A DNA stretch of 64,000 nucleotides from Cosmopolites sordidus (lineage: Eukaryota; Arthropoda; Insecta; Coleoptera; Curculionidae), in the NCBI GenBank assembly GCA_031761425.1, contig JARFXV010000230.1:559501-623500 (forward strand), read 5' to 3'. The position numbers and the translations under genes are program-made. This document shows positions 1-12,504 of the stretch, piece after piece. The notes below the pieces were generated by a model. It did no database searches. It was given only the letters and a program-made list of their open reading frames with translations, and was not told the origin of the DNA. The stretch's first letter is position 1; every line of letters starts with the position of its first letter.

Positions 1-1283
1 ACACTTAAGAAGAGAACATGTTTAAGAAATGTGGCGTTTATCAAATTGATAGCTTGAGCAATTTTTTGTGGTCTAGTGCTATGCTTCATGATTTATTTCA
101 AGTTAAATGCATTTCCGATTTAAATTTAAAAATATACGTACCACTGACTCCTGGTTATAAATTACACGAAATATTTACTTTTTAAAGATGTAATGATTAT
201 TAGAGATAATGATGTAGATGATACAAGTTCATTTGGAACTTCTTTAGCCTATTTTTATTTTGTTTAAAGACTTTTGTTTAAAGATTCAGCTGATTTTTCC
301 AGTTTCAAGTCATAAAGTTCGTACATTAATGATGTTCAGATAGTTATATTATTCATAAAATAAAACTCCGCAAAAAAGCTGTCTCTAAAACATATCCACA
401 AAAGACTGAAAAAGACCATTGACTCAAAACATCAATATATTTTTGTAAACTGTCAGGAAAAAATTAAAAATTCTTATATAACGACTATTAAAACAAATAC
501 TAGTTTAGGAAAATGTATCTATTAATGTATTTATTAATTTCAAAGCAATAATAAACAAAAAATATATTCGAAAACGTCTATGGGACAAAAAAGCAGATCT
601 TTCAAGAGAAAAATACCATAACATGAAAAAGATTCTTTAATCAGAAATATAATTTCGATAATACCTCACCTCGCTAAAAAATAATTTATCATTGTTTTAA
701 TAGTGATTTCAAAATACCACATGAACAAAAAAAGCAAAAAAACCATCTAGAAATAAACCGTTTAGGTACGAGATAGGTCAGATGCAAAAATTGTTCTGAA
801 TGGCCAAATAGATCTGAATATATCGCCTTTGGTGAATATGTACAGGCAAGAAATATAATTTGAGTTGTTCCTAAAAATATATTTTTTTTATCATTTTATT
901 ATACCCTATTAACGTTTCATATTTATACCCGTTCCGACATCGAAAATATGTATTTCTGGCGAAGTTGCAGTGCTAGCGAAACACATCAACATTAACAATA
1001 AAGTAGAAGTTTTGATAAAAAGTCTTTCATTATACATTCATACATGGCAACTAAAAATAATAATAAGTTTATTAAATCCCAGAGACATTACAGATAATGT
1101 ATAGATTACGCGAAGCAAACATTATATAGCGCTATAATACAGGTATTAAAAAAAAAATTTTTTTAACAACTTAAAACATTTATCAACACTTGGTGAAATG
1201 ACTCTCCAAACGATAAAAGGCTGCACTCGCGACACAGTCCCATATTAACTTTCAAAATGTTTTATTATCTACAACTTTTTTGA
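1..1283. other. AT-rich non-coding DNA
   Basis: No open frame with a recognisable domain, no TIR and no RNA-like structure was found. Composition is strongly AT-rich with short homopolymers. Confidence 0.6.
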
Positions 1284-1327
1284 GCCTTGAAAAGTTATTT
1301 AAAGAATTTCAAATCACTTTTTTTTAC

Positions 1328-1371
1328 CTGCTCGACGCACGTTTCGCTAACCATGTTAGCATCATCAGGAG
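1328..1371 (-). ncRNA. Hammerhead ribozyme motif, locus A left arm
   Basis: Read on the minus strand: stem I CTC...GAG, core CTGATGA, one extra T, stem II GCTAAC/GTTAGC with an ATG loop, then GAA. A very short stem III ACG/CGT closes over TG, followed by the cleavage-site C of GTC. This is the minimal type I form known from Penelope-like retroelements. All core positions (C3 U4 G5 A6 N7 G8 A9, G12 A13 A14) are intact. The extra base between A9 and stem II departs from the textbook core, so activity is inferred, not shown. Confidence 0.6.
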
Positions 1372-1415
1372 ATGATTTAATCTGCATTGATTCTGATTTA
1401 ATCAGATTTAATCAT

Positions 1416-1459
1416 CTCCTGATAATGCTAACATGGTCAGCGAAACGTGCGTCGAGCAG
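1416..1459 (+). ncRNA. Degenerate hammerhead motif, locus A right arm
   Basis: Same architecture as the left arm, but the core reads CTGATAA, so G8 has become A. Stem II also has a mismatch (GCTAAC against GTCAGC). Stem III ACG/CGT and the GTC site remain. Expected to be inactive. Confidence 0.5.
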
Positions 1460-1739
1460 TTAAAAACAAAGTGATTTGGTGTTTTGTGGTAAATCTCTTC
1501 AAGTTTAGTATTTTCAAATACTTTAAGTGAGTGTACTGAATAAGCAAAGTTATTACGACCACGAGTTTTATATTCGTGGAAGCAACTATGCCGTGCAAAT
1601 TTCTAAAAATTCAATCTGACAAATTTATCAATCTCATATATATACTAGGTTGATTGAAAAGTTCAAGCATAAAAAATTCAGCATAATAGTTTGACAACAT
1701 AGTATCTATAGTACCCACCTGATTCAGTTTATATAAAGC

Positions 1740-2130
1740 ATATGATACAGCTGCCAAAGTTCATTCATATGTGGGTCCCATAATAGTTTGTTGTTCAGAA
1801 GAATACCTAAAAACTTGACACATGACATCTACCATGTTGACCTTCCCTTAATATCCAAGAGATAATATTTGTCCTCCATATAATCTTGGAGAAGTTAACA
1901 CAATTTCTTTTCTCCACATTTAGAAATAGCTTGTTCGCCTTATACCTGCTATAAATTTTATGTAGCATAGCCTGAGCAGTCAAGCAGCGTAAGTTTTTGT
2001 GCATCATCAGCCGGCACTACAGTCATCAGCAAACATAATTATGTTTTATTATCGTAGATAGTTGGCAAATCATTAATAAAAAGTACAAATAAAAGAAGGC
2101 CCAGAATAGATCTCTAAGGTACTTCGCAAG
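1740..2130 (-). pseudogene. Non-LTR reverse transcriptase fragment
   Basis: The minus strand reads through RT palm motifs. A degenerate GVPQGSILG box appears as CEVP-stop-RSILG, where Gln has become an amber stop. It is followed by LLLFVLFINDLPTIYDNKT, the catalytic IMFADDC, and, after a frame change, NKLFLNVEK. The order and spacing match Jockey/CR1-type RTs (YADD/FADD box). Only about 130 residues of the palm survive; the endonuclease, N-terminal fingers and C-terminus are absent. A mariner-like end (tactaggttgattgaaaagt, ~1643) lies just to its left. An inactive relic. Confidence 0.7.
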
Positions 2131-2680
2131 TAATTTTTCAATCTGTTAGATTGCCTAATTAGTTGGTTTCTCAAATTTTAAACCAAACAAAATTCAATTT
2201 TCAGACAATGTTCGAATCAGATTATTTATTTTTGAAAAACCACCTATTAAACTCCATTTTGGACTCGATTCATTTTCCGTCGGTAAATATTCACCTAATA
2301 AATTTTACAATGCAGCCCTTGCTTTTACACGTAAAATATTTAGATGACTTTCAGTGGATATTTCTTTCATAAATTTTAAACGAGGGAACTAAAGAACAGT
2401 TCCATGTTTGAAAGCTGCATAAATCCGTCTTATATTTTGAAATCACTCCATGGCGGATCGACTTTGCATGTATATGTAAATTAGTTCTCCTGCTATATAA
2501 ATATATACATTGATTTTTCAAAGCAAACATTACCAAGTATAAGAATACTGTGGCACTCCACCAAACTAAATATTAGTATGGTCATGTGTAGAGAACAGTT
2601 AAGTTTGTTCAAAGTTTATAATAATAATGTTTCAACATTTTATTATGAAGATATTAAATTGTAAATTAATTTTTGGTCGG

Positions 2681-2683
<3 letters not shown>

Positions 2684-2750
<67 letters not shown>
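2684..2750. repeat. (TA)n microsatellite
   Basis: About 33 uninterrupted TA units preceded by gtc and followed by ttatatattt. No TE is recognised immediately beside it, although an RTE-like 3' end begins about 190 bp to the right. Confidence 0.98.
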
Positions 2751-2758
<8 letters not shown>

Positions 2759-2939
2759 TTATTTTTAATTTGATAATTTGTGTGTCATGGAAAGTAAAAA
2801 CTTGACACATTGTGAATTTAATAATATCATGTATATCATTGTTTCAGTAAAATAAATAGCTTATAGGAAAACAATTTTTGGAAATTGATTAAATTTAGGA
2901 AATTAGTAATTAGGAACTAGGAATCTAGGAAATTTTCAC

Positions 2940-3310
2940 ACTACAAGTAGACATATCAGTAAACTCCCACCGACAAGACTCACCAACAAAATTCTTACAT
3001 ACATACTAGGAGTCAAGTTAACAGTACCATGGATCGCACAAGTCAGAGCTGATCTGGGAAAGGCACAAACGAGATCCGACAGAGATTGACGATAGAAGAA
3101 CGTACAGAAACAAAGTACATATGTGGAACGTTGCATCAGAGAGCGAAGTTTCGAGGAAATCAGGAACAAAGCGGACGGAGGAGAGAAAGAAAACCCTCGG
3201 GGAAAGGATGAGAAAGGTGTGGAGGATCATAAAGAACATTCGAAAATGAGTCAGAATGCTTTGCGTGATCCAACCGGGTCTATACGCACCTAATAATATA
3301 TATTATTATT
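2940..3310 (+). pseudogene. RTE-like LINE 3' end
   Basis: The plus strand encodes the C-terminal tail of an endonuclease-reverse transcriptase in shifting frames: HISKLPPTRLTNKILTY, PWIAQVRADLGKAQ, then a Lys/Arg/Glu-rich stretch. The tail ends in tgatccaaccgggtctata and a TAATAATA-type simple repeat, as is usual for RTE-type LINEs. The RT domain is missing (5' truncation). A shorter copy of the same tail is at 4476-4640. Confidence 0.6.
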
Positions 3311-3354
3311 ATTATTACTCACGTATGGGCCCTAGTGGACTACGCGAAGTACAA

Positions 3355-4475
<1,121 letters not shown>

Positions 4476-4640
4476 GTTGTTGGACGTCTCTTGGAGAAAA
4501 AGAAGGTTGAAATTCTATGGACATATCAGTACACTACCACCGACAAGGGAGGATGAGAAAGGTATGGAAGATCAGAAAGAATACTGAAAAATGAGTCGAA
4601 ATGCTTTTGCGTGATCCAACCCGTGATCCAACAATCGTCT
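4476..4640 (+). pseudogene. Short LINE C-terminal/3' end
   Basis: The frame at 4476-4585 gives DVSWRKRRLKFYGHIST followed by LPPTR, the same C-terminal signature as in the neighbouring LINE fragments. It then ends with a gtgatccaac motif shared with the 3' end at 3270-3280. Most of the C-terminal segment between PPTR and the 3' end is deleted relative to 2940-3310. It is directly fused to the GC-rich repeat. Confidence 0.55.
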
Positions 4641-5408
<768 letters not shown>

Positions 5409-5431
5409 CTATATGACGATCATATATTAGT

Positions 5432-6300
5432 ACTAGGATGTAATAAAAACATTTACGTTTTCTCCTTTATTTATATATAAAGGATTATACTTCACCCACA
5501 TCTCAGAGAATCCGATTTCAATTTTGTGCTCCCACAAATACCTATTCCTACTTCAAAATTAAAATGATTCCACTGCGAAATATTCAGTCGACGGTTTTTC
5601 TTAACAACATTAAAATAATTAATTGAAAACATTAAAATAAGTCGCGAAAGTGGTAAGATTTACGAAGTAGAGGGGAAGGTGCCGTATCAATCCGCATCAC
5701 TCTGGCCTGGTTCCAAAAATCTTCCGGTATGGAAACATGAGTTTTGAAGATAGAGCAAAATCAGGACGTCACGTTCCCTCAATGTCGACATTTTAAGACC
5801 ACCTGTGGCTGCAGATCCTATAACAAGCATTAGAAAACTTTCAGGGGAATTAGGGAGTATCCTACATTACCGCTAGCCGGCACTTGCGAGGTATAGGAAT
5901 GACGCCAAAGAGCTGTAGAAGCATTCCTCATGAATTGTCGCTGCGGCAAGCCATACGTGGGTTTGACTACCCTCAAAAACCCTACTGATTTTTTATTAAT
6001 TAAACACATTATTACCTGCGATGAAAAATGGATTTATTTCAACAATTCTAATGACGAAAAGCAATGGATTATATCCGCGCTCTTCCGGTACTAAGACGAG
6101 AAAGGTTTCCAAAAAGGCCGTGTTGTTTATTTGGTGGAATTTTGAAGGAATAATTCATTTTAAGCTGGTTCCTGATGATGCGGCGATAAATAAAAAACTC
6201 TACTCAACTTGAGAGAGTATATGCTCTTCTGACCGAAAAAATATCCAGCTTTGGTAAAAGCTGTAGTAAAAGTAAAAAACTCAACATGAAGCAAGACAAG
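5432..6300 (+). mobile_element. Decayed mariner (DD34D-type) transposon
   Basis: The left end (actaggatgtaataaaaac) and 5' untranslated DNA match the fragment at 58800-58990 (shared ...cgaaatattcagtcg). Inside, the plus strand encodes a broken transposase. The HTH region reads WFQKFRSGNMSFED-like in shifting frames. The first catalytic block is IITCDEKWIYF, where D is the first catalytic aspartate, near 6015. Next comes KAVLFIWWNFEGIIHFKLV (6110-6170), the usual WW(D/N)xxGxIxxxLL block. The second and third catalytic aspartates are not recognisable and no right TIR was found. Non-autonomous and old. Confidence 0.75.
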
Positions 6301-6359
6301 GCAATGTATTACAGTTCATATCTGACTGCCTCATAAATTATTGAATTGGACTTTGAACT

Positions 6360-7890
6360 TCGCCCTTACCCAGTATACAGCACTGACAACAAAACAAATA
6401 TAAATAAATTTTAACAAAAATTAAAAACTTTCTAGATAATGAAGACCTCGTCAAAATAAAAAATAACCCTACCACAAAAATTCAAAACAAGTTAAAATCA
6501 ACAATAAAAAATATAAACACAATTTTGTCAAACTAAGATAAATATAAAATAGTCAATATGAATCCTACTCCTCCAAAACTGTAAGGTTTAATTCAAAATG
6601 GAAACTTTCCAATAAGACTGGTAGTTTCGTATACAAAGAGCCCTTTAAGAAACCTAGCATTTTACTTAAATAACTGTTTTCAACAACTCGCCAAAACATT
6701 CAATAAAAAACTCGGTGGACCTTACAAAAAAGCTTAGCAAACTATCAATATCAAAAAACGGTTTTCTAGCATTATTTGACTTTAGCAGTATATTCCCGAA
6801 TAAAGATTAATACAATTAATAGATAATTTATTCATAAAAAATAATATCAATCCAATTATTAAGCACGATATTTTAGAACTCTTTAACTTATGCATTAATG
6901 CAAATTTCAATTTAATTTAATAGTTTTTCTTTATAAACAAAAGGAAGGTCTAGCAATCTGCTCCCCACTAAGCCCTTTATTATCAGAACTGTTTTGTCAA
7001 ACTTGGAAAATATTTTTTTTAAAATGGGTAAAGCAAATAATATATTGTTTTGGTTTAGATATGTAGACGACATTTTGGTTTATTATACTGGAAATGACAG
7101 ATAAATAGAAGAAACATTAAAGCATTTAAATATTATTAATCGAAAAATAAAATTTACACTTGAAAAAGAACAATATCAAACCATAAATTTTCTAGGCCTT
7201 TCAATATCCAAACAAAATAATAAAATAGAATTTAATATCTATAGAAAACCCACATACTCAGGTATAACAATTACAAAACAATCAATCCACCCCATTACAC
7301 ATAAATATGCTGCATATAAGTCTATGATCCACCGAGCTTTCACAATTTCATTATCAGAAAATAATCGAAAAATAAAACTAATAGCACAAAATAACGGCTT
7401 CAAGGAAAAAGAAATTATTTGCTCAATAAATAAAAAATGAAAACAATTACTAATCATCAAGAATATCCAAAAGTAAAACAAACAAATGATAAAAAATACT
7501 GTAAAATTACATATTTCGGTTCAATTTCAGAACAAATAGCTCGCTCTTTGAGGAAACATAATTTGCAAATAGCGTTTAAAACCATCCAGTCAACCAGTAA
7601 ATTAATTTTTAATGCCAAAGATAAAACATCAAAAAATACAACATCTGGAGTTTATGTTAAGTTTATATTAAGAGTTAAGTTAAGTAAAATTTTAATTTTG
7701 CGAACCATTCATAGATATCGGACATATATTTTCCGAGATTACAAATTTAAAAATTTTACATACAGCGCCAAAAGGCAAAAAATTAAACATTTTAGAAGCT
7801 ATTGACATTTATAAATATAATAAATATCCGTCTAGACAGCTATTAAACGATCAGACAGATCTCCGAAATTCCCCACTATTTAAAATATTT
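6360..7890 (+). pseudogene. Penelope-like element RT plus GIY-YIG relic
   Basis: A degenerate plus-strand PLE polyprotein with many stops and frameshifts. In order: the finger motif FPIRLVVSYTKSPL (near 6610-6650; PLE RTs carry xPIRPIVS); the catalytic FRYVDDILVYY near 7050-7085 (YVDD box); the thumb region NFLGLSISK...FNIYRKPTYSG...SIHPITHKYAAYKSMIHR (7185-7340), which is highly characteristic of PLEs. Then come YFGSISEQIARSLRKHN (7510-7565) and TSGVYVKF, the start of a GIY-YIG endonuclease domain, near 7640. The tail matches a PLE end (KFKNFTYSAK; LEAIDIYKYNK; LNDQTDL). In intact PLEs the RT copies RNA and GIY-YIG nicks DNA. This copy cannot act. An HHR-like relic follows at 7969. Confidence 0.85.
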
Positions 7891-7968
7891 TAAAAAATAA
7901 CCCCAATGAAAGTGTAAAATTAGGTACATAGGATAAGCAGCTGTAATATCTTAATTTTAAAGTAGTAT

Positions 7969-8003
7969 TTGAAAACGTAAAATCGTTTTACGAAACTATA
8001 GTC
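7969..8003 (+). ncRNA. Hammerhead-like relic downstream of the PLE
   Basis: TTGAAAA stands in core position (C3 to U and G8 to A changes from CTGANGA). It is followed by one extra base, a 6-bp stem II (GTAAAA/TTTTAC), GAA, a three-pair stem III ACT/AGT over AT, and a final C. This matches the layout of the intact motifs at 27257 and 53385 with different stem sequences. Two core changes make it inactive. It lies about 80 bp after the last recognisable PLE coding. Confidence 0.4.
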
Positions 8004-8573
8004 ACACAAATTTAAAAACAAAATTGATAGATAACAATGTAAAAAATTGTTTTATTCGATTTAAATAATTGCAAAGTTGTTTTACTATCATTATTAATTT
8101 ACGTTACCCGGAAATTTGTATGATGTTTTATAATTACCTTGCCACTTTAAAGTTTTAAACAGATAACAACATCCTATTATGATTATTTGTGGTAGCGTCA
8201 TACTAATAAGGAATCAAAACATTTGGTAAATAATTTGTTTGCATTTATTATTTACAGTCGTAGCGTATGTTTTCCTCAAACACCATAATTTGCGCTTTTT
8301 AGCAATATAGGTTCTTTATGGGACAAAGGTTTTCGAAAAAGAAAATGCTTTCAGCTAATAGGAATACCTTGAAAAATCGTTTAAAAATCGTAGATATATA
8401 ATTTTTTTCAATTATATTACGTGCTTTGTTAGAATTATTTATTTGTGGTTTCTATTATTGTTAAATCATTATCTGTTAAATTATCTGATTTAAATTGTGT
8501 AATCTTTTTACGAAGTTTATGTTTTCAGTTATGTTTTAATTGGCGAGTTTTTTCTACACAACATCCAATTAGT

Positions 8574-9857
8574 ACGTATCAAATACAACCCAAAATTGTT
8601 TTATACATATTTATTATTTGTAAAATAATACAAAAGACTATTGGTCATTTTTCGACATAATCTCCTCCACACTCTACACATTTTTCCCGGCGATTTGGAA
8701 GCTTGTGAATTTGTTACTCGTAGTAACTTTGAGTTTAGGTTATCAGCCAATTGCGCATGAACTGCTCAACATCTAGATCGTTGTCGAATCGTACCCCTCC
8801 AAGTGCATCTTTCAAAGACGCAAATAAAAAATAATCACAAGATGACAAATCGAGGCTGAATGGAGGGTGTTCAAGGGTTTCCCAAGGCATTATTTCCAGT
8901 TTTCCTTCGCGAAAATCGCTGTGCGTGGCCAGGTGTTGTCATGGAGAAGTGGGACGTCTCTAATGGGGACACCGCGACCTTTGCTCCTGTAAGTAGATTT
9001 TGTTGCCTCCAATAGCTGGCTGTAGTAGGTAGCATTAAGCGTACGTCGATCATGTAGAAAATCAATCATCAAAAGTGCCTTCGAGTCGAAATAGATGGTC
9101 GCGAGAACCTTACCGGCTGCGAGACGGGTTTTGGCTTTTACAGGGCAGGTTTCGTCTTTCCTTCGCTATTCCTTACTGGCCATTTTTGATTCGGGAGTGT
9201 AATCATGCATGTTATGTTAATCATGTCATGATATGTTATGTCTTCACATGTCACGATACGCTTTAAAAAGTCTCTCCTTCCCGCCAAAATTGATTCAGAA
9301 ATCCCTTACTGATTTGCAATCGGATGTTTTTTTGATCTTCGGTTAACAATTTCGGAACCCCTCGGGCACAGATTTTATTGAATCCAATATGATTTCTGAT
9401 GATTTTTTGAGTAGTTCCTAAGCTAATACCCACCTTTAAAGTGATTTGATGAATAGTAAGCCGCCGGTTACCTTCGAACTGCTACAATGTTGCCAGCAGT
9501 AACATTTTTCCTGGGATGACGATTATTAAGAACTTTCTTATGCACTCTTAAACTTCTTGACTCAACCAAACACTTGGATCTTAGACAGGGTATCGTCCCA
9601 ATACGAACCTTCAACCGAGTTAATATTTCGGATGGTTTAACGTCTTCCTTAGTTAAAAACTTTATTATAACCCGTTGCACAACGGACGGTGGACCCTGTT
9701 GCTCACTTATGGTTGTACTGACAAAAGAACTGAGTGAAACAACTCACCGAGAGTTTCCCTCACTCCTAATACATTGCACTGCAACGACCTACACTGACAA
9801 CCCGCTCGTGATTGGCTGAGGAAAGTAATTGTAAAATTCCGTTTTATATTTGATTCG
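8574..9857 (-). mobile_element. Degenerate mariner, same family as 21538
   Basis: The ends resemble those of the element at 21538-22749 (right end aattccgttttatatttgat). Minus-strand coding is broken. The N-terminal HTH block is KPSEILTRLKVR (9468-9680). A catalytic second-aspartate block LLHDNTWPRTA appears near 8920-8950, and the third aspartate is in SCDYFLF near 8825-8840. The spacing between the second and third aspartates is 104 nt, one base short of the 105 nt expected for DD34D mariners, so there is a single-base deletion between them. The first aspartate block is unrecognisable. About 1.28 kb, near full mariner length, but dead. Confidence 0.8.
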
Positions 9858-10100
9858 GCCTCGTACTATTCTGACTCTGAGCTTTTTCAGGAGAAAATCT
9901 CCATGAGTTCTCAGTATAAGAACTCATCATAAGTAATGTCGCTTTTTTCAACTTTTAAAAACGACACCATCTATTGACAGTAATATAGCATAACCTTTAC
10001 TCTGCTTAAATATATTAATATTTAGTATGCTTATTATTAAATTTTCAATGCCTCTAATCTTGAAAAGATTACCACTAAACACCAAATCACTTTTTTTAAA

Positions 10101-10144
10101 CTGCTCGACGCACGTTTCGCTAACCATGTTAGCATCTTCAGGAG
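10101..10144 (-). ncRNA. Hammerhead ribozyme motif, locus B left arm
   Basis: On the minus strand the core is CTGAAGA, differing from the sister motifs (CTGATGA) only at N7, the one core position that tolerates any base. Stem II GCTAAC/GTTAGC, GAA, stem III ACG/CGT and the GTC site are intact, with stem I CTC/GAG. An extra T follows A9, as in the other copies. Confidence 0.6.
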
Positions 10145-10157
10145 ATGATTTAATCAT

Positions 10158-10201
10158 CTCCTGATGATGCTAACATGGTTATCGAAACGTGCATCGAGTA
10201 G
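10158..10201 (+). ncRNA. Degenerate hammerhead motif, locus B right arm
   Basis: The CTGATGA core is intact, but stem II has a mismatch (GCTAAC against GTTATC). Stem III is ACG against CAT, which also breaks a pair. Probably inactive. Confidence 0.45.
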
Positions 10202-10279
10202 TTCAAACGTGCATCGAGTAGTTCATTGAGTAGTTTAGTGGTAAATATCTTCAAGTTTAGTGTTTCACACCAAAGGTTC

Positions 10280-11170
10280 CAATAGAAGAATTGAATGCCA
10301 CTAATGTCAGGAATGTCATTAATGCTGTTTATCCTGATGCCTTAGAGAGCAGAACAGTATTGGTTTAAAAAAATTAAAAACGGTAATTTCACTCTTATCG
10401 GCAGCACAAAATCTGAAAGTTTGTGTGAAGTTTGATAAGGATCGTTGTTGGCTGAAATTGAAGTTGATCACGTTCTGATAACTTAGCCACAAAGCTTAAA
10501 ACTTCCCCGTCCACAATACAACGGTGTTTAAAACAACTGCACAAAGTACAAAGTGAAGGAATGGTGCGTTTTAGCTTTTAGTTGAAAACAAAATTCAACG
10601 TGTAGTTATCTGCAATGCACTTTTCTATAGTTTAGGCAAAGATTATTTTCTTCTTATTACTAAAAATACAAAATTGACAGCAAATCACATAACAAATAAC
10701 AATGGTTACTCCAAAACCATGTCCTCACCCTAAGGAATTGTTACTGTCAGTATGGTGAAAGTTTGCAGGAATTATTCACTGTGTTATTCTGAATACTAAT
10801 GAAACCATTAGTGTTGAATAATAGTGTGCTCAGCTTTATAAACTAAACATGGCTTTAATTCAAAAATGCCGAAGAGTGGTTCATTGAAAAGGTGTTATTA
10901 TGAAGTATAACAATGCAAGATCTCATAGTACTAGAATCAGTAGAATCACGGAAATATTTCCTCATCGACCATTTTCTCTTGATACTGCACTAGAGTATCA
11001 TTTTCTCCGATCAATAGGACATTTTCTTCGTGGAAAAACTTTTTCGACAAGCTATCAAAACTGTACTGGAAGAATATTTTACATCAAAATCACCCTCATT
11101 TAACAAAAACGGAATAAAAGGTTTGTCAGAAAGGTGGAGGAAGATTGTCAATAACGATGGAGGTTATATT
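10280..11170 (+). mobile_element. Mariner remnant
   Basis: Plus-strand transposase pieces in shifting frames: INAVYPDALE and FKKIKNGNFTL (HTH domain, 10310-10395). Next come YCAQLYKLNMALIQK and a second-aspartate block YNNARSHSTRI (10905-10935), in which the catalytic D is N. The third-aspartate region is PFSLDTALEYHFLRSI, also changed, followed by HFLRGKTF. A tail ...ERWRKIVNNDGGYIVD-like reading ends near 11175. The N-terminal INAVY block is nearly the same as in the minus-strand fragment at 52080-52585, so the two are one family. It begins at the right boundary of HHR locus B. Confidence 0.75.
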
Positions 11171-11184
11171 GTAGATTAAATTAT

Positions 11185-11340
<156 letters not shown>

Positions 11341-11625
11341 AGTTAGGTGCCTGACTGGGGACGACCCTCACCCATCCCTTCATTTGGAGGGCATATGTTT
11401 CGCCTCTTGATGTTCAGGCTCGTCAGGGTACCGACACATGCTCTCCCGTCAAGAATAAGGAGACTCTATCCACAGTCAACAACCTAGACCTTCGCCGACT
11501 TCCCGTCGGATAGCGTATATATGCAATGTTAGGTTTCCTTGGGCAGCGTCCAATGAGACAACAGTACATGAGCGTCACATACACCCAACCGCTAGGTTCC
11601 ACAATCTCATGTGGAACACACAAAA
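11341..11625 (+). repeat. Diverged copy of the 4028 GC-rich repeat
   Basis: Aligns with the 315-bp unit: gactggggacgaccctcacc, ccgacttcccgtcgga, atctcatgtggaacacacaa. About a fifth of positions differ by eye. As at 4028, it starts immediately after a (TA)n tract, which suggests the TA tract belongs to the repeat's 5' junction. Confidence 0.7.
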
Positions 11626-11639
11626 AAATGATAAATATT

Positions 11640-12220
11640 ACACATTTAAAATGATAAACATAGCAGATTTATGAATTCCACTGAGGCCCTCGATGAAACC
11701 TGGTAGACACAAAAGTATATTTCACAGAATTTTAGCCACTTTCGAACATTTGCCTCAGTTTAAACTGTTCCTGATGAATCTGGCCGTCAGTTATAATCAC
11801 TGGCAGGATTAATAATTCGCGAATGTGTAATTTTGATTTTTGCAGTTATGTATACATGCAATCGAAACATGGGAGCTAAATAGAATATTGTATTTTTTAA
11901 GTTATCATGCATCAGATAATATGTATGAAGGGGTGATTTTAGTGCTGATTCATTGTAGATCTACTTTAACTTAAGTCAATTATATTATAGACGCACATGT
12001 TATATTTCTATTTATTTAACCTATTGAATGAAAAACAATATTACTAACATAAGTATAATCATTCGCAAATTATATTATTTAGGGAAACTAATTAGGCAAC
12101 CAGTAATTCAGAATCATCCAGTAAAATTATTTTAATATAGTATTTTTGCGATAAATATTATTCTATTTACAAACGATAAATGGTGATCTATTCACTATAA
12201 AATAGTAAATAGATCCCTCA
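11640..12220. other. AT-rich non-coding DNA
   Basis: No domain-bearing frame, TIR or repeat recognised. Confidence 0.5.
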
Positions 12221-12221
12221 A

Positions 12222-12304
12222 GGGCGAACCTCATTACATCGAACATTAATTCTCGATAATTGATGTTAAGCGACGTCGATCGTGGTCATATCTTGAAGGG
12301 TGAC
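12222..12304 (+). pseudogene. 5S rRNA-like sequence (pseudogene or SINE head)
   Basis: The stretch ttctcgataattgatgttaa followed by gcgacgtcgatcgtggtcat and atcttgaagggtgac tracks the central and 3' half of insect 5S rRNA. That region includes the internal-promoter zone (GTTAAGC.ACGTCG.CGTGGTCA.TACTTGGATGGGTGAC in the functional gene). Several substitutions and a poor 5' end exclude a working gene. The adjacent minisatellite could be the tail of a 5S-headed SINE. Confidence 0.6.
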
Positions 12305-12349
12305 AATAAACTGACGCTTAGCTGTATAAGTATATCAAAAGCCAAGGTC

Positions 12350-12500
12350 CTGTAGTTCAACTGTAGTTTAAGTGTATTTTAACTGTAGTTTAACTATAAT
12401 TTACCTCTAGTTTAACTGAAGTTTAACTGCAGTTTAACTGTAGTTTAAATTAAATTTAATTGTAGTTTAACTGTATAGTAAATTGTAGTTTATTATAGTT
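12350..12500 (+). repeat. Degenerate minisatellite, ~11-bp TGTAGTTTAAC unit
   Basis: Roughly a dozen imperfect copies of tgtagtttaac (variants: gtagttcaac, ctagtttaac, gaagtttaac, gcagtttaac). It starts about 45 bp after the 5S-like sequence. Confidence 0.85.
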
Positions 12501-12504
12501 CGTA

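Larger units (their letters stand above)
1284..1508. repeat. Hairpin repeat, HHR locus A
   Basis: Imperfect palindrome. The left arm holds the reverse complement of the block CGAAACGTGCGTCGAGCAG, and the right arm (1441-1459) holds the block itself. The outer arms also pair (aaatcact on the left, agtgattt on the right), and the right arm runs on into a stretch ending tcttcaagtttagt. The same architecture recurs at 10058, 27163 and 53341, so this is a dispersed repeat. Each arm carries a hammerhead-like motif. A solo terminal repeat of a Penelope-like element is the likely origin; a fold-back MITE is the alternative. Confidence 0.75.
10058..10262. repeat. Hairpin repeat, HHR locus B
   Basis: Palindrome with the same outer arms as the other loci (taccactaaacacc left, agtggtaaatatcttcaag right). 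The loop between arms is very short, so the two HHR motifs are almost back to back. The right arm has an internal 20-bp tandem duplication (acgtgcatcgagtagttca type, 10187-10227). After the palindrome comes ttccaatagaagaattgaat, shared with locus D, which places the repeat's right boundary near 10296. Confidence 0.8.

Noticed and set aside
1643..1665. A separate mariner at the tactaggttgattgaaaagt motif
   Set aside because: Only one end-like motif; no partner end or transposase coding in the right frame nearby.
12222..12304. A functional 5S rRNA gene
   Set aside because: Too many substitutions and a poor 5' half; no terminator at the expected place.
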